Assembly (NCBI RefSeq): GCF_964204645.1
Contig: NC_134025.1
Location: 24,830,001-24,894,000 of the forward strand
From: Tubulanus polymorphus
Lineage: Eukaryota; Nemertea; Palaeonemertea; Tubulaniformes; Tubulanidae
DNA length: 64,000 nt
Reading direction: 5' to 3'
The notes under the pieces were generated by a model that saw only the letters and a program-made list of their open reading frames with translations, did not search any database and was not told where the DNA came from. Positions 24,701 to 36,089 of the stretch are shown here, piece after piece (the first letter of the stretch is position 1; each line of letters begins with the position of its first letter). Made by a program: the position numbers and the translations under genes.

Positions 24701-27426
24701 TAATATTCCTCCCTTACAAACTACTGGGATATTTTTGCCAAAATTATGTGATTTAGGTGCTTCTTTTTTGTACCATTAGTAATTGACAATAAGATGTGAA
24801 TTTTCTAGAAATGATGGCTACAAGCTGATCAGAAAATTGGGATTCCTATTTTCCATCGTCAAATTAGTAATCAACTCAAGGCACAGCAACTTAGTGCGGA
24901 GTTTAGACACCATGTGGCGATACATTCTAGAGATGAACAATTGCTATATGATGCAAAGAGGTCTCTTAGGTTGCGCCTTGCGGTCAAAATAGAAAAACAG
25001 TCAAAACATAAACATATATCGATGTCAAAGAAACAGATATTACATAATAGGAGCCTTGATAAGCAGACATATTTTTCAAACTAATTTACTCGGAAACTAG
25101 AACAATATTTACTTATACGCTGTCAATATTTTGATAATGAACACGCTGTGATTCTGGATTCAAGCCATAAAAATTACGAATATTCATTTTACAACATATA
25201 GATAACATAGCTTTGAGATAAAATTAGACACAAATAATGGAAAACCTCTCAAGAAAGAGAGATTTGTTAAAAGATATAAATGAAAACTTGAATAGTAATA
25301 TGATGCAGGCTTACAGTTTCTTAACTAAAGTCCAAACAAATACGCGGTAGAATGTCTCAAAGTCCTTTTCAAATAACTTCGAACTGAGCTCAGTCATAAA
25401 AATAAAAAAGACCGGATTTAAGAACAAAACATCGACTTAATTGAACATCTAAAATCTTTAAAAAAACATGCAAACCATGAATATAATCAGAAAAAAAAAA
25501 CGTTTCAAATCTTACCCTCAATATATCCTTCGTTTAAAGAGTACGAGAAAGACTTAGATTATGACTTAGGGATATAAACAGTTATGCACTTGGTGTAGTC
25601 CGATTGCTCCGAATCATCAAACGTGGTTAACGGCGCTGAAGTCCGTGTTCTTGTGGATGTTATATCATAGGCACTATTATAACAGCTGGACCTTTTTACC
25701 AACGCTATACATACACGCAGTATACTCCTGCCGATCTTATGTAAAAATGTTTACCCCGCGACTTGTTAAACTTCAAGAAAGTTTTCAAATTCATCGTTCA
25801 CTTGCTTCGAGGAATTCAAAACTTCAGTCCGAACTATACAGGCTTATTAACCGTTCAATGCAAATCAATTGCGCATGTGAACTGTACTTGGATTTATAAA
25901 AGGCGACGTTGAACATCAATTATGATTTAAATTTATGACATAAAGACACATCAAAGAGGGAAATTTTAGTCTTCAATAACTCGATTTCGCTAGATTTTAT
26001 CTAAAGGCACTAACCTTTGTCATTATTTATTTGACGTCTTTGTTCGGAGGGTTTTACACCATTTCTCCTTGATTTTCCATCCATAAGTTTCGACCAGGCC
26101 TACGAAGAAAGAAAAGCGATTTCTCGATATAAATCAGCAACAAATCAGCACCGGAATGAAAACTAACGTATAGGGGAAGCATTGTAACGCGCGACAGTTA
26201 TGAATTTATGCAAATATGATTGATTAACAAATAAAAGGGTACAGGTTTAAGGCAACAGGTTGACGCCGGGCAACCGACGATGATGGACGTCACAAAGGCA
26301 AAAAAGTCACATCACATCGCGAGGAGGACTATTGAGGATCGCATGTCAGATGAATAGTTTTGTGACGTGATGGTGTCAACGACACGAGTAACGTAGCGTA
26401 GAACAAGCCAATAAAAACAAGAGCTCTCATCACAAGCTGAGACCAACATTGTTGAGAAACAATTGTCGAGAAACAAGATACTCATATTTTTAAAAGATAG
26501 TAACAGTCCTACCTTTTTCGCTTTAAAAATTAGCGACATGAAACCTTTTGTCGGTTTTTTCGTCTCAATACTTTCACAAGATACAATATGATGATTAGGG
26601 ATATTGTCATTTTCGTCGCGCATCCTTGATGGCTCATCTTCACGAAGAGATATCATGTTCAAGACGGTCTCCTCTTAATATTCAGAGAGATGTAATAGCA
26701 TAAATCCTGCCATATAGCCGTATTCTAACTGAATGCATGGCATGTTATGAATTATAAAATAAATCAATTACATTCAGGACCGTTCTAGGGATAGACAGCG
26801 AAAACATCTGTTGTGCTGCTTTTCGTTTTTCACCACGCGTACAATTTGCGAAATATGATTAAAAAATTTTTTTCATGGCGGTATTTTTCAACTTATACAT
26901 TGATAATTTCATTCCAATTTTTCAATATTTCAAATTTACGCAGGTATACTTAGATTACAGAAATACGTAGGCAATATTTGAATTCATAATTTTAGATAAA
27001 ACCCACCCACACAACACATATATTAATTTTTGACAGGGATTTTCAAACTAAACCATTAACTGAGTTCGCCTCTAACTAAAATCGGCTGATGTAAATTCTG
27101 CCACATGTACAAAACGAATGAGTCATCGTTTTGACAACAACACAACGCACATGCGCGACTAAAAATAATGATAAATCGATAGAGACCTTGATTAAAACCG
27201 TCCCATTAATCTCAATACGCGCCAGATGACATCGAGCTAGCAGCGCGAATTAGAATTCGGAACATTGAGGAATAGAGAACTAATCTCGTAATCAAATCGA
27301 TTATACATGTAACGTATTCATTACCTTAGTAAGACTACTGCGCAATCGACTGCCCTTTTCAAATCGTAAACTGGGCATGCTTTTTGATTTGAAAACACCC
27401 TTCAAATTAGATCCATTCTCGGCCAT
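3770..27426 (-). CDS. PLEKHG: PLEKHG1/2/3-family Rho guanine nucleotide exchange factor (DH-PH)
   Basis: Exchange factor that loads GTP onto Rho-family GTPases at the actin cortex. Coding exons: 27325-27426, 26015-26099, 15035-15466, 13263-13522, 12905-13005, 12704-12820, 12138-12288, 11307-11507, 10486-10602, 8441-8663, 8235-8342, 8111-8160, 7997-8023, 6941-7012, 3770-6697. All junctions are GT-AG, phases agree, and the sum is 4974 nt (1657 aa). The N-terminus is Ser/Thr-rich with a seven-proline run. The DH domain starts at about residue 268 ([18 protein letters not shown]) and contains [20 protein letters not shown]. The PH domain spans about 470-590 ([30 protein letters not shown]), very close to human PLEKHG1/3. 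The last exon encodes about 975 residues of Ser/Asp/Glu-rich, mostly disordered tail. Which vertebrate paralogue it matches best cannot be settled by eye; the synteny favours PLEKHG3. Confidence 0.92.
8664..10485 (-). other. PLEKHG intron
   Basis: Intron between the two PH-domain exons. It contains a short GA run (9401-9414) and otherwise AT-rich unique-looking sequence; I see no exon, RNA gene or clear transposon in it. Confidence 0.6.
14009..14040. repeat. Palindromic repeat, GGAGTAATCATT family, copy 1
   Basis: The sequence reads CTTGGAGTAATCATT, a short spacer, then the near-exact reverse complement (one substitution per arm). A second, cleaner copy is at 36549-36577. Such dispersed palindromes are usually cores of decayed MITEs; the element's ends were not found. 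Confidence 0.5.
14132..14154. repeat. Palindromic repeat, CCATGGACNCTTAGA family, copy 1
   Basis: CCATGGACCC-TTAGA-GTCCACGG, matching CCATGGACTC-TTAGA-ATCCATGG at 23922-23944 in order and spacing. The shared 5-base TTAGA centre shows common descent rather than two chance palindromes. Probably a decayed foldback element. Confidence 0.45.
20489..20558 (-). CDS. PLEKHG internal alternative first exon
   Basis: A 70-nt open exon starting [15 protein letters not shown] and ending WEEFF plus one base, with donor TTTG|gtatga in phase 1. Exon 15035-15466 requires exactly phase 1 on its 5' side, so a transcript starting here would read [29 protein letters not shown] in frame. It would skip the two upstream coding exons. 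An in-frame TGA occurs two codons before the ATG. It would imply a second promoter inside the 10.5-kb intron. Confidence 0.4.
23922..23944. repeat. Palindromic repeat, CCATGGACNCTTAGA family, copy 2
   Basis: Second copy of the motif at 14132-14154: CCATGGA arms around a TTAGA centre. It lies in the large PLEKHG intron. Confidence 0.45.
26513..26656 (-). CDS. PLEKHG alternative first (or cassette) exon
   Basis: An open exon of 48 codons starting [16 protein letters not shown] and ending SLIFKAKK with a good donor (AAAAG|gtagga) in phase 0. That is the same phase as the 27325-27426 exon, so both can splice to the shared exon 26015-26099. An in-frame TAA lies seven codons upstream of the ATG, which supports a start here. 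A weak AG seven codons before the ATG (aagag|GAG) would also let it be a cassette exon. Inferred from sequence alone. Confidence 0.5.
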
Positions 27427-29987
27427 TGCGTCGATGGATTTTACGTATGTGGTTAAGTAGCTCTAGTCAAACTTTGACATGTCCTTGAATCTCTATATTG
27501 TTGTGGCCGTCATCGTAATAAGATGCATGGTTCCATGTATCAGTCTCAGGCAGATCAATATTTATCATATAATCCAAGGCACAGTAGAAGAAGTAAACTA
27601 AGTATTTGTATTGTTATCCGGCTACATCGTCGAATTCCCCTGGTAACACGTGTTAGCTAATTTGCACTGATAATAATCGGCAGAAAATTTCGAACTATCA
27701 CATCTCCAATAACAATCCTCATCGTTCGCTTGCTACACAATTCAAAACAGTATCACAACATTCTCAAATTGCAGTCCACACTAAATAGAAATAGTTCGAG
27801 TACAAACATATAGTTAGGAATGCAAGTTCATCAACGACGCTACCAATCAATACGCAGATAAATGAGTACAATTAGTTCCATAAATATTTAAAGTTTCCAG
27901 CTTCAGTTGATATTCATGATTCAGTATATCCTAAAATAGTCTCCACAGTCGCATACTAACTATTACACAGAAGACTAGCTATTTCAATGACATGTTTGTT
28001 ATAGCTGATATATCGACGAGATGCCCGCAACTGCCGCGGCAATTTATCCCCGAGTGATATTTCGGTTATACTCAGCTGCACACAGCTTCAAAATCCAACT
28101 GAATCCAGTCAATATTCCCACATACACCACTGTGACACTGTGACAGCGTCACTGCAGATACCCTCATCTATGCATACGACAAGCCCTACCTAATATACTC
28201 CTACATTATTCCAGGTAAACGGCATTCCATAACACAAGCGCACAATACACTTCTCAATACTTCAGGTTGACATATAAGTCCAACTCTCACTTTCGTTTAA
28301 CCCAATTTCATTTCAAACCTGAATATCCGATCACAAAATATCTTTGATGTTAAATAACATTAGTTGTTGTAAGTCGATGAAATCAATCCTGCTTAAATCT
28401 GAACGGAAATATTGAGGTGTTAGTTCTATGAACGGTATTGCCGTGGATCACTGACACTGGTCCGTCATTCTAGTAGCATGCATTGAATGTTTATAATAGA
28501 TTCCATTCCATGAGTGTGAAGTAACTGCATATGATTAATTAAGAATACGATTTAGCCTACGTACAACAACCGGGAACTTCTAGGAATAACTATTCAGTAA
28601 CATTTCAATTAGTACGCATACTTACGGTGTGATAAACTTTTCCCCACAGTTTGTTAAAACACAAATATCCCCTGAGGAGGCTTTGTCAATTTCCTGAATA
28701 AACTTTAAAGTATGTTGCGCCAAGCAGGAAATATGAGTCAAATGGGGCAGGAGAAAGTTCATTTTAATGCCGAATGAGATTCGGTTACAGGTCAAAGAAT
28801 AAGGCCGTGAGTCAGACTAACTGCAATTATATATGATTTAATGCACGATCAGTAACCTTTCGAAATTGCCTACAAACTATACGTATTAGGCCTAGGGTAG
28901 GTAGGCCCTATGGCTTATAACAGCATCATTTCTTCAGCCGACTATAAGAATCGAATTTATCTTGGTTTAAATCATAGGTTGGTTATAATAATATTATAAT
29001 TCTGGCCCAATGTGGCTATAGGGTCTACCACGAAGATTGAATTGTTTGATTGACTGTGCATAAGCTACAAGTGACCGTCCACCACATTGAGATTCTAAAC
29101 CCACCAAGTAGACCACTTTAAGTGAGTGGTCATGGCGGAGAGATCATAATCCATTATACAGGCACGTTGGAAGCATTTTTGATTGCCAGACCGATTGCCG
29201 ATTTTTGACAGTATCTAATCTTCTGCGGCGAATTTACTTCAATTCCGTAAAAAAAACAGCAGAAAGGAACATTCTGTAAAAATAATTGCTGTGGGCGTGG
29301 CCTTTTTGCCACGTCGCTACAGTTCCAACACCACCACGTTATCAACATGCCTATGGAATGGCATCAGTGCAGCCACACAACAGGTCGTTATTCAAATATT
29401 TCGTATTCTTAGCCGGAGTCTCAGGACAGAGTCAGAGAGGAGATCGGATATGGATGGAATGGAGACTGGAGTGACTGACTGCGGTCCCATGATATGGTTA
29501 CCTAACTTGGGATTGATTCTTACGGATTTGTTTTACAATAAGAACCGGCCGGGTAGAGATTGACTGGAGAATCTTTTCAGCACAGCATAAGTTGTTTTTC
29601 TAATTCTAGTTCGATCTTGGCTTGTTATGTTAAATTGTGAGGCACTGTGCTAACGACTCCACAATCAATGACAACCGAATTTTTACCTTTCGTGTTCGAA
29701 TCCCAGATTTATTTTTCACACGCCTGAGTAGTCATGCGAATCAACAACCTCGAACTTATCATATTAACGATGGAATTCACTACATAATTCTTTTAAGGCC
29801 TTTAAATTAATTTGATAATCAAAAAGTTAAGTTTAATAATTTTCAGTATTAACAACGTAAGGTCTTAAATTGACGTGAGGGAGATCATACGCCATCTAAC
29901 GGAATCTCACAGCTCTTCAAATTCATCGATTCATTCTTGTGCAATTTTCTCGTCTCACTTCAATCTGTCTCTATCGTTTTTGACAAA
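27427..29987. other. Divergent intergenic region, PLEKHG / BPNT1
   Basis: A 2.5-kb spacer between the upstream PLEKHG coding start (minus) and the BPNT1 start (plus). It should contain both promoters and the 5' UTRs. Sequence is AT-rich and no coding exon with acceptable splice sites was found. Open frames at 29154-29563 on both strands have no recognisable product. Confidence 0.5.
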
Positions 29988-32900
29988 ATGTCGACGTCAT
30001 CTCTCGTTCTCCGCATTGTGTCGGCTTCGGTCGCTATTTCACACCGAGCTGGTAAAATTATCAGAGATGTCATGAGCAAAGGGCAGCTGGGTATCGTAGA
30101 AAAGGTGAGTAAAATATGAAAGACGAATCTCATCTGTCAAGTCTAATTCAAAAATAATTTATTCATCTCCGTTTCTGCTATCACTTGACTTCATTTATTC
30201 ATTGTAAACGTATGAGCTATACATATACAAAAACTCAAGATTTTTTCATTGGTCAAAAATCAATTTTTTTACATTGTATTTGTACCCAATCAAGATATGC
30301 CATTTTTTATTTTTCAAGTTTATTGGCCTACATTTTTGCACAGGGATTTGTCACAGGGTTTTTTTTTTTATTATACAGGGATACTGGAGTTGGTCATTGA
30401 TACTGGTTTTATTCATTTACTATCAATTGTGACAAGTCCCTGTGCATATTTGTGTATTTTTCATTATTTGATACTGATAATGTTTTTTTATATTTTCTAG
30501 GGTGTTAATGATGTTCAAACTGAAGCGGATAGATCTGCACAGAGATGTATAATCGCTTCACTTAATAAACAGTTCCCAGGAATGTGTGTATTTGGTGAGG
30601 AGGTAGGACTATCTTATATATTTGGATTGTCAATGTATACTACTTTGAAAATTTCCTCTGTAATCGTCAAAACCCCTGGACACAGTTCTATTACATTTGA
30701 ATTAAGGAATCTGTTTATAAAATAGAAATATAGTATTCTAATTCTAACGCTGGATCCCAATTTGCATGTCTGATCAGTTCTGAAATTAATTATGATAACA
30801 CTTAAGAGTTGTTCCTTGATTAAAAATATATTGCTTGGATCATCTGTAACAAAATCTCTTCTTTGATATTCTAGCAAGACTTGGAAGGTGATGTCAATCC
30901 AGATTGGATAGAAACGAGTCAGGATGATTCTGTTCTCACTTCATCATGTCCAGACAATTTGAAAGATGTTGCGCAGGATGATGTAAGTTGGACTAGATTT
31001 TTGATTTTACAAAAAAGGAAGATTTACAAAGAATAGTAAATTCAAGAGGCACTAGGCCTATATGGAGACAATAATTGGGCTATATTTTCAACATAACTTG
31101 TCTGTTCTATGGTGTTTGTAGGTTGTTGTGTGGGTCGATCCTCTTGATGGAACATCGGAATATACTCAAGGTAAGGTATAATTTTATTCATGGAAATCAT
31201 TCCGTTATTGGGTCCGAGATAAATCATATCAAAATATGTGATTTAAAGTTTGGCCTACAGTATATGTGCTAAATGAATTAAGAAAATACTTTATTTTACA
31301 GTTGATATTGTACCGGTATCCAAAAAATGATATTTTGTTCTTTCATCTCTAACTGAAAAATCATAATCTTTACTGAAGATAAATCGATGTAATACATGAA
31401 TCTGGCGGTTATTAATAGATATCTTAATCATCAGTTTCACTTCTACTATAAGCAAAATCCTCATAATCTGACTGATCAAATATCTATTGAACCCTTTCTC
31501 TATCCCCATCATTCGCGACGCTAATATCAGTTCACAGCAGACGCATATTTAACATGCATCACTGAGTGAGTTATTGATCAGCTGCTGAGGCCGAGCTTCA
31601 CGAGCAACGGTTTCCGACAGTTTTGATCGATGTTCGACACAAGTTTGTGCGACATCAATAATGCATTAACGTGCGATCTTCAATGATAACTTTGCAATGA
31701 TTATTTTGCCCAGTACAGATATATCGGTATTAACTTGAGTTGGTATCTTTTCATTCAAAAAACTCTGCCATTCATCCTCTGATAGTCAGGAGCTACTAAA
31801 ATTTAACTCGAGGCTATAGTATTTAGGCTTACGTCCATTTTTGTCTGGGTTTATTTTCAATTTTCAACTTGAAAGAGTCAACTGTTGAACTTGGTAGTCC
31901 TCTGTTGCTTCAATTCACAAATAAATGAAACTTGATGATTGAACTGACCGTAATATGACATTATTTATTTTTTGTGTACCGGGTATGTTGAGTAAAATTT
32001 GAAATCTGAAGAAAAAACTGACACATGATGCAATGTTTTTCATTGATAGCTTACATCAACCATATATGATTTAGAACATTATGATGGAGAGCAAAGAGAA
32101 ATATATATTTCTTTCATTTTTCATGAAGTTTCTTTTGAAGAGCCATCTCTTCTAAATACATCAGTCTCATACGTTGTTTATGCTCTTTACGCGCGTATTT
32201 CATTTCTTTACGGATTTTCATCACTTGCATTTCGTGTAGTTCGTGTTTCTGGAAGCCGTACACGTGTTTCGGCGATGAAACGATCGTCTTTTTACCGCGT
32301 TTGAAATATTGTTCCGCCGGAAACAACGATGGCTGTTTGGTAGTCGTGTATTGCAGATTTATCGGGTATGGGGTCTTCACGTGTCCTTTCGTCATTCGTT
32401 TGAATTGTTTTTCGGAGCAAACGTACGTTTGTTGTCCAGCGAAACCGGACGAAATCAAAGTCGACTGCGATATTTCGTTGTTGTTCAAATGGTCGTACTT
32501 GATTCCTTGCGACTGATGATCATCCATCGAGTAGACAGAATTATTATCTTTTCGGTTGATGCTCGAATCGTTTGGCTGCTGTTCTGTGCAGTCTTCCATG
32601 AATATGTCATTTTCGGTTGGTTCAAGTTTGATTCTGGATGATGATGATGATGATGATACTCCAAATACTGTTGGGAAACACGTTGCCATAGCTACCGGGA
32701 TATCTGTTGCTGTGGATGTGTCAATCGTGTCTTGAACTGTAAATATACAAAACCGACTTTGTCACCTAGACGTTTGCTATTAATCATACTTTTACATGTA
32801 AATGGTTAACTGAAATATTTTGAGTACAGTTTTATGGTGATGGAACTGCTTACAAATTTTTATGAAATTCAAAAAATCCAGTTTTCTTGAAAACTATAAG

Positions 32901-35900
32901 GCAAAAATTTATTGTCTCGTTTGGTCTTAGTGCGATTGTCATTGTTGGCGTTAATGTACTTTTTGTACTTCAGATTTTTACTTCAGAATTTTTAGTATAT
33001 TTTTTTAAGAGTTGAATTATGAACTTTTATGAACTTCAACTTTATAAGTGGGTATTTCAGTTTCAGATGACTTCGAATAATTTAGGGTTTACATCTGTAA
33101 TTATTGAATGTATGCAAAAATGAGGAAAAATTCATCCGTTTTCCAGTGGGGTTAATTTAATATATGTCGAAATATATAGAATACCTTGTAATGGATTGAG
33201 TAGATCATTTACTTCATCCTGTTGTTCTGTAGATTGTTCAACTGGTGTCGATAACATTTCTAGTATTTTGCGTCCGATCGGATCGTGACCGGTCGTCGCC
33301 GATTTCTTCTCCGCCGCGTCCGCTACCGCAGGAGTGGCAGTCGGCGCTGTCTGATTCAACGAATCCAACTCGACCGCGTACAGCTTCTTCGTGCGAGTTT
33401 TCATGTTATCCCAGCATTTTTTTAATTGTTTGCTGTCTCTTGTTGTGACGAACGGTTGATTGTTATATTCGATCGTCACGAGATCCCAGGCTTGGTTTTT
33501 CTTGCGCAACGTCGAGCCATCGTTTTTTCGACATTCGAGAATCCAGCGACGTTTGTCGATCAGTTCGATGAGAATCCTTTTTTCGTGGTCGGTAAAACTC
33601 GCCTTTTTGCCAGTGTAAACTGGAGTTGTTTGAAACAATTCCATTCAACAGGTTTTGCTTTATGATTGGAAATAGATGTACAGCGTAGAGTTGCATCTGC
33701 TATGATTCCTGTCACACAGAATTGGATAGACTGAAGGCTTCCTTCTTGACGTAGTTCATGTATTCTGTAGCGGTGTCTGAGCTATACATTGATTTTACCG
33801 AGGCTACCTCTTGTTAAGGAGCTTTCTGTCTCGAGGGTTGCCAGGGAAATGTATCAAGCAGTTTAACCCATTCGCCATGTTGTAGATACTAAAACTTGTA
33901 TGCTTCTATAATCTCTGGATGAAATCCCAGACTGAGAGGTGTAGACCTTGGCATTGTATTCATCTTACTAATTTATTTGAGTACTTGTGTATGGAATCCG
34001 CTTTTCCCCTACATCATGGTTTTAGATAAAATTCTATAACTATTTTTTTGACAAAAAATCTCTTTGCAGAATTAGAGATTACCGCTGATTTCATTTAACA
34101 GATTAAATTTTCGATGATTTAAACATTTTTGACGGTTTGAGTATCTATTTGTTAACATAAGTACGGGCTATTTCAGGCTACATTTGAAACTAATGTTCTA
34201 AACAGCCAAAAGTTTTAAAGCAAAATGGAATTATTTGTTCACGCACGGAAGATAGAAAGCTTTAAATGCCACATATTTAGGACTTCTGAAATCATATTTT
34301 GCAGGATTGTTGGATCATGTGACAGTACTGATAGGTGTAGCAGTGAAGGGTAAAGCAGTTGGTGGAGTTATATATCAACCATTTTACAAATTCCAGAAAG
34401 AATCAGTCACTAATGCTACTGGTCGATGTATATGGGCAGTTGTTGGTTTAGGTAAGTTATTGCTATACCGGTGTTTAACTTGTCATCGTCTTTTTTGCGG
34501 GGCAGTTCTATTTCAAGAAAAAGAGCACTTTTTATCATGATATAGAGCACTTTCCTATTGCAAAGAGGACATCTTTTTTTGAAGTGCCCGGGCACCTGAA
34601 TAAATCATTTCAGAATGGATTACTTTTCATTTTCCAAAAAAATTGTATCCAAATTCCGAAAAATCTTGACAAAAAATCTTCTACACTGACGTTTTGAAGA
34701 GCACTTAAATAAACATAGGGGGGTCATTCGATGCCTGGAACTTTGCCTCGGCACGGGCCTGTAGTGTACCTGGTGCATGCTTAGCGTGCGGGTAAATGCG
34801 GGCACTTCCTCGAAATTGAAATTTTTCTCATCCAGGAATGACTGATCTGATGGGACCCTGTAGATAGTATTGGGTTAATGATCAATACTGATGTATTAAT
34901 ATTACGTATCATCATTACACTATATTGTGTATGTTAGTACCAGGAATAGGCTTCTGTTATAGAACCGACACTGAAGATACCCCATAGTAAATTAATCGCT
35001 CATTTTGACGTGTTATTCATTGTAGATTGCGGTGAAAAAGGTTATTTCTCATTTATGCGGATATTTCACGTCCGCGTGTATTATATTTTAACATTCTCTT
35101 TTATCGTTCCTCAAAAGATTTAGATTTCAGTTGCCATCTCATGCTTGGTCAGTTGCTTTGATAATAAAAGCGATTTCAATACTAACGCATTGTGGTTGGC
35201 TCCTGTTCAACAATTAATTAGCAAAAATTAAGTGATGAAGGATTAATGCTTCTGTCAGAAAATTTACTGTTATTCATTTAATATGCATGTGATATGAAAA
35301 TTACTCTATATTTTTTGGTTCATATGCATGTCAGCTCTAAAAAAAATTTATAGCTACATGTTATGTTACTTATTTGATGTATGAATCAGTTACATCATTA
35401 AGTGATCACGCTCTAATCTTTTTGAAAGGTTACATTACTTAAATACCAAAAATAGACAATCTGTGTGTTCACTTGAATACTCTTAAGTTTTCCAATTAAA
35501 ACCAAGTTCACCATATTTTATCTTCTTCAAAAGGTAGTAATTCTGTTCTATTGCCTAATTTGCTTTGTCTGTGTTTGCAGGTGCTTTTGGATTTGAGCGG
35601 AATTCTCCACCAGAAGGACAAAACATAATCACGACCACGCGATCGCATTCAAATAAAAATGTTGTCGACTCGATTGAAGCGTGTAACCCTACGCAAGTAG
35701 TCAGGGTTGGAGGCGCTGGTCATAAGGTATTCATTCGTAAAAATCGGCTTTTGAAAAAATTGAAGTAATCAGTAGGTCTTCTGGTATTTCGATAATCTAT
35801 GAATTACTTTTCCCAGGTTCTTCTATTGATCGAAGGAAAGGTAAACGCTTACATATTCGCTAGTCCGGGATGTAAGAAGTGGGATACTTGCGCCCCGGAG

Positions 35901-36089
35901 GCCGTACTTCACGCCATCGGCGGCAAACTGACTGATGTTCACGGCAACGATATCGAATATCACAAAGAAATTCAGCATGTAAATTCAGGGGGAGTTTTGG
36001 CAACACTTGATGCTGATAAACACCAATGGTATCAGGACCGTATACCGCAACACGTCAGAGACAACCTACCAGTAATAACGTCGGTATAA
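29988..36089 (+). CDS. BPNT1: BPNT1, 3'(2'),5'-bisphosphate nucleotidase 1
   Basis: Cytosolic Mg2+-dependent, lithium-sensitive phosphatase that converts PAP, the by-product of sulfotransferases, to AMP. Seven exons: 29988-30104, 30501-30602, 30875-30982, 31122-31170, 34305-34451, 35581-35726, 35817-36089, totalling 942 nt (313 aa; human about 308). All introns are GT-AG with matching phases. The metal-binding signature of the lithium-sensitive phosphatase fold is present: GEE (around residues 71-73), [12 protein letters not shown] (around 114-125) and [20 protein letters not shown] in the C-terminal half. The start [19 protein letters not shown] aligns well with vertebrate BPNT1. Intron 4 (31171-34304) contains a complete gene on the opposite strand, and intron 1 contains a MITE. 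No missing catalytic residue was seen. Confidence 0.95.
30339..30444. mobile_element. hAT-like MITE, copy 2 (in BPNT1 intron 1)
   Basis: Termini CACAGGGATTTGTCAC (30339-30354) and GTGACAAGTCCCTGTG (30429-30444) are inverted repeats. They match those of the MITE at 1724-1842. Flanking octamers CATTTTTG (30331-30338) and CATATTTG (30445-30452) agree at 7 of 8 positions, consistent with an old 8-bp target duplication. The 106-bp element is non-coding. Confidence 0.7.
32114..33644 (-). CDS. MSANTD3-like Myb/SANT DNA-binding protein, nested in BPNT1 intron 4
   Basis: Two coding exons, 33185-33644 and 32114-32736, joined in phase 1 ([14 protein letters not shown]) to give 360 aa. Residues about 14-85 form a Myb/SANT-like domain: [43 protein letters not shown], and [18 protein letters not shown]. 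These match human MSANTD3 nearly block for block (LECKKSDARTI, RDFKQLKKCWENIKARTKK). The middle is Ser/Thr/Gln-rich. The C-terminus is a basic, probably coiled-coil helix ([19 protein letters not shown]), as in MSANTD3. The protein is likely nuclear; its targets are unknown. It runs antisense to its BPNT1 host and must have its own promoter near 33650-34300. The full orthology to MSANTD3, rather than another zeste-type SANT protein, is inference from the domain. Confidence 0.85.
34452..35580 (+). other. BPNT1 intron 5
   Basis: AT-rich intron. Positions 34581-34590 and 34799-34808 carry a 10-bp inverted pair (GAAGTGCCCG / CGGGCACTTC) that may bound a decayed MITE, but no target duplication was found. 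No exon was seen. Confidence 0.4.

Larger units (their letters stand above)
15467..26014 (-). other. Large PLEKHG intron
   Basis: A 10.5-kb intron between coding exons 2 and 3 of the main transcript. It holds the candidate internal first exon at 20489-20558 and a palindromic motif at 23922-23944. The many small open frames on both strands have no recognisable product, and most lack usable splice phases. No RNA gene was seen. Confidence 0.6.

Noticed and set aside
29154-29563. Overlapping ORFs on both strands upstream of BPNT1
   Set aside because: No recognisable protein and no splice sites linking them to BPNT1, whose start at 29988 is already complete.
34581-34808. MITE bounded by GAAGTGCCCG / CGGGCACTTC
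   Set aside because: Only 10 bp of inverted repeat, no target duplication and no second copy seen in the window.
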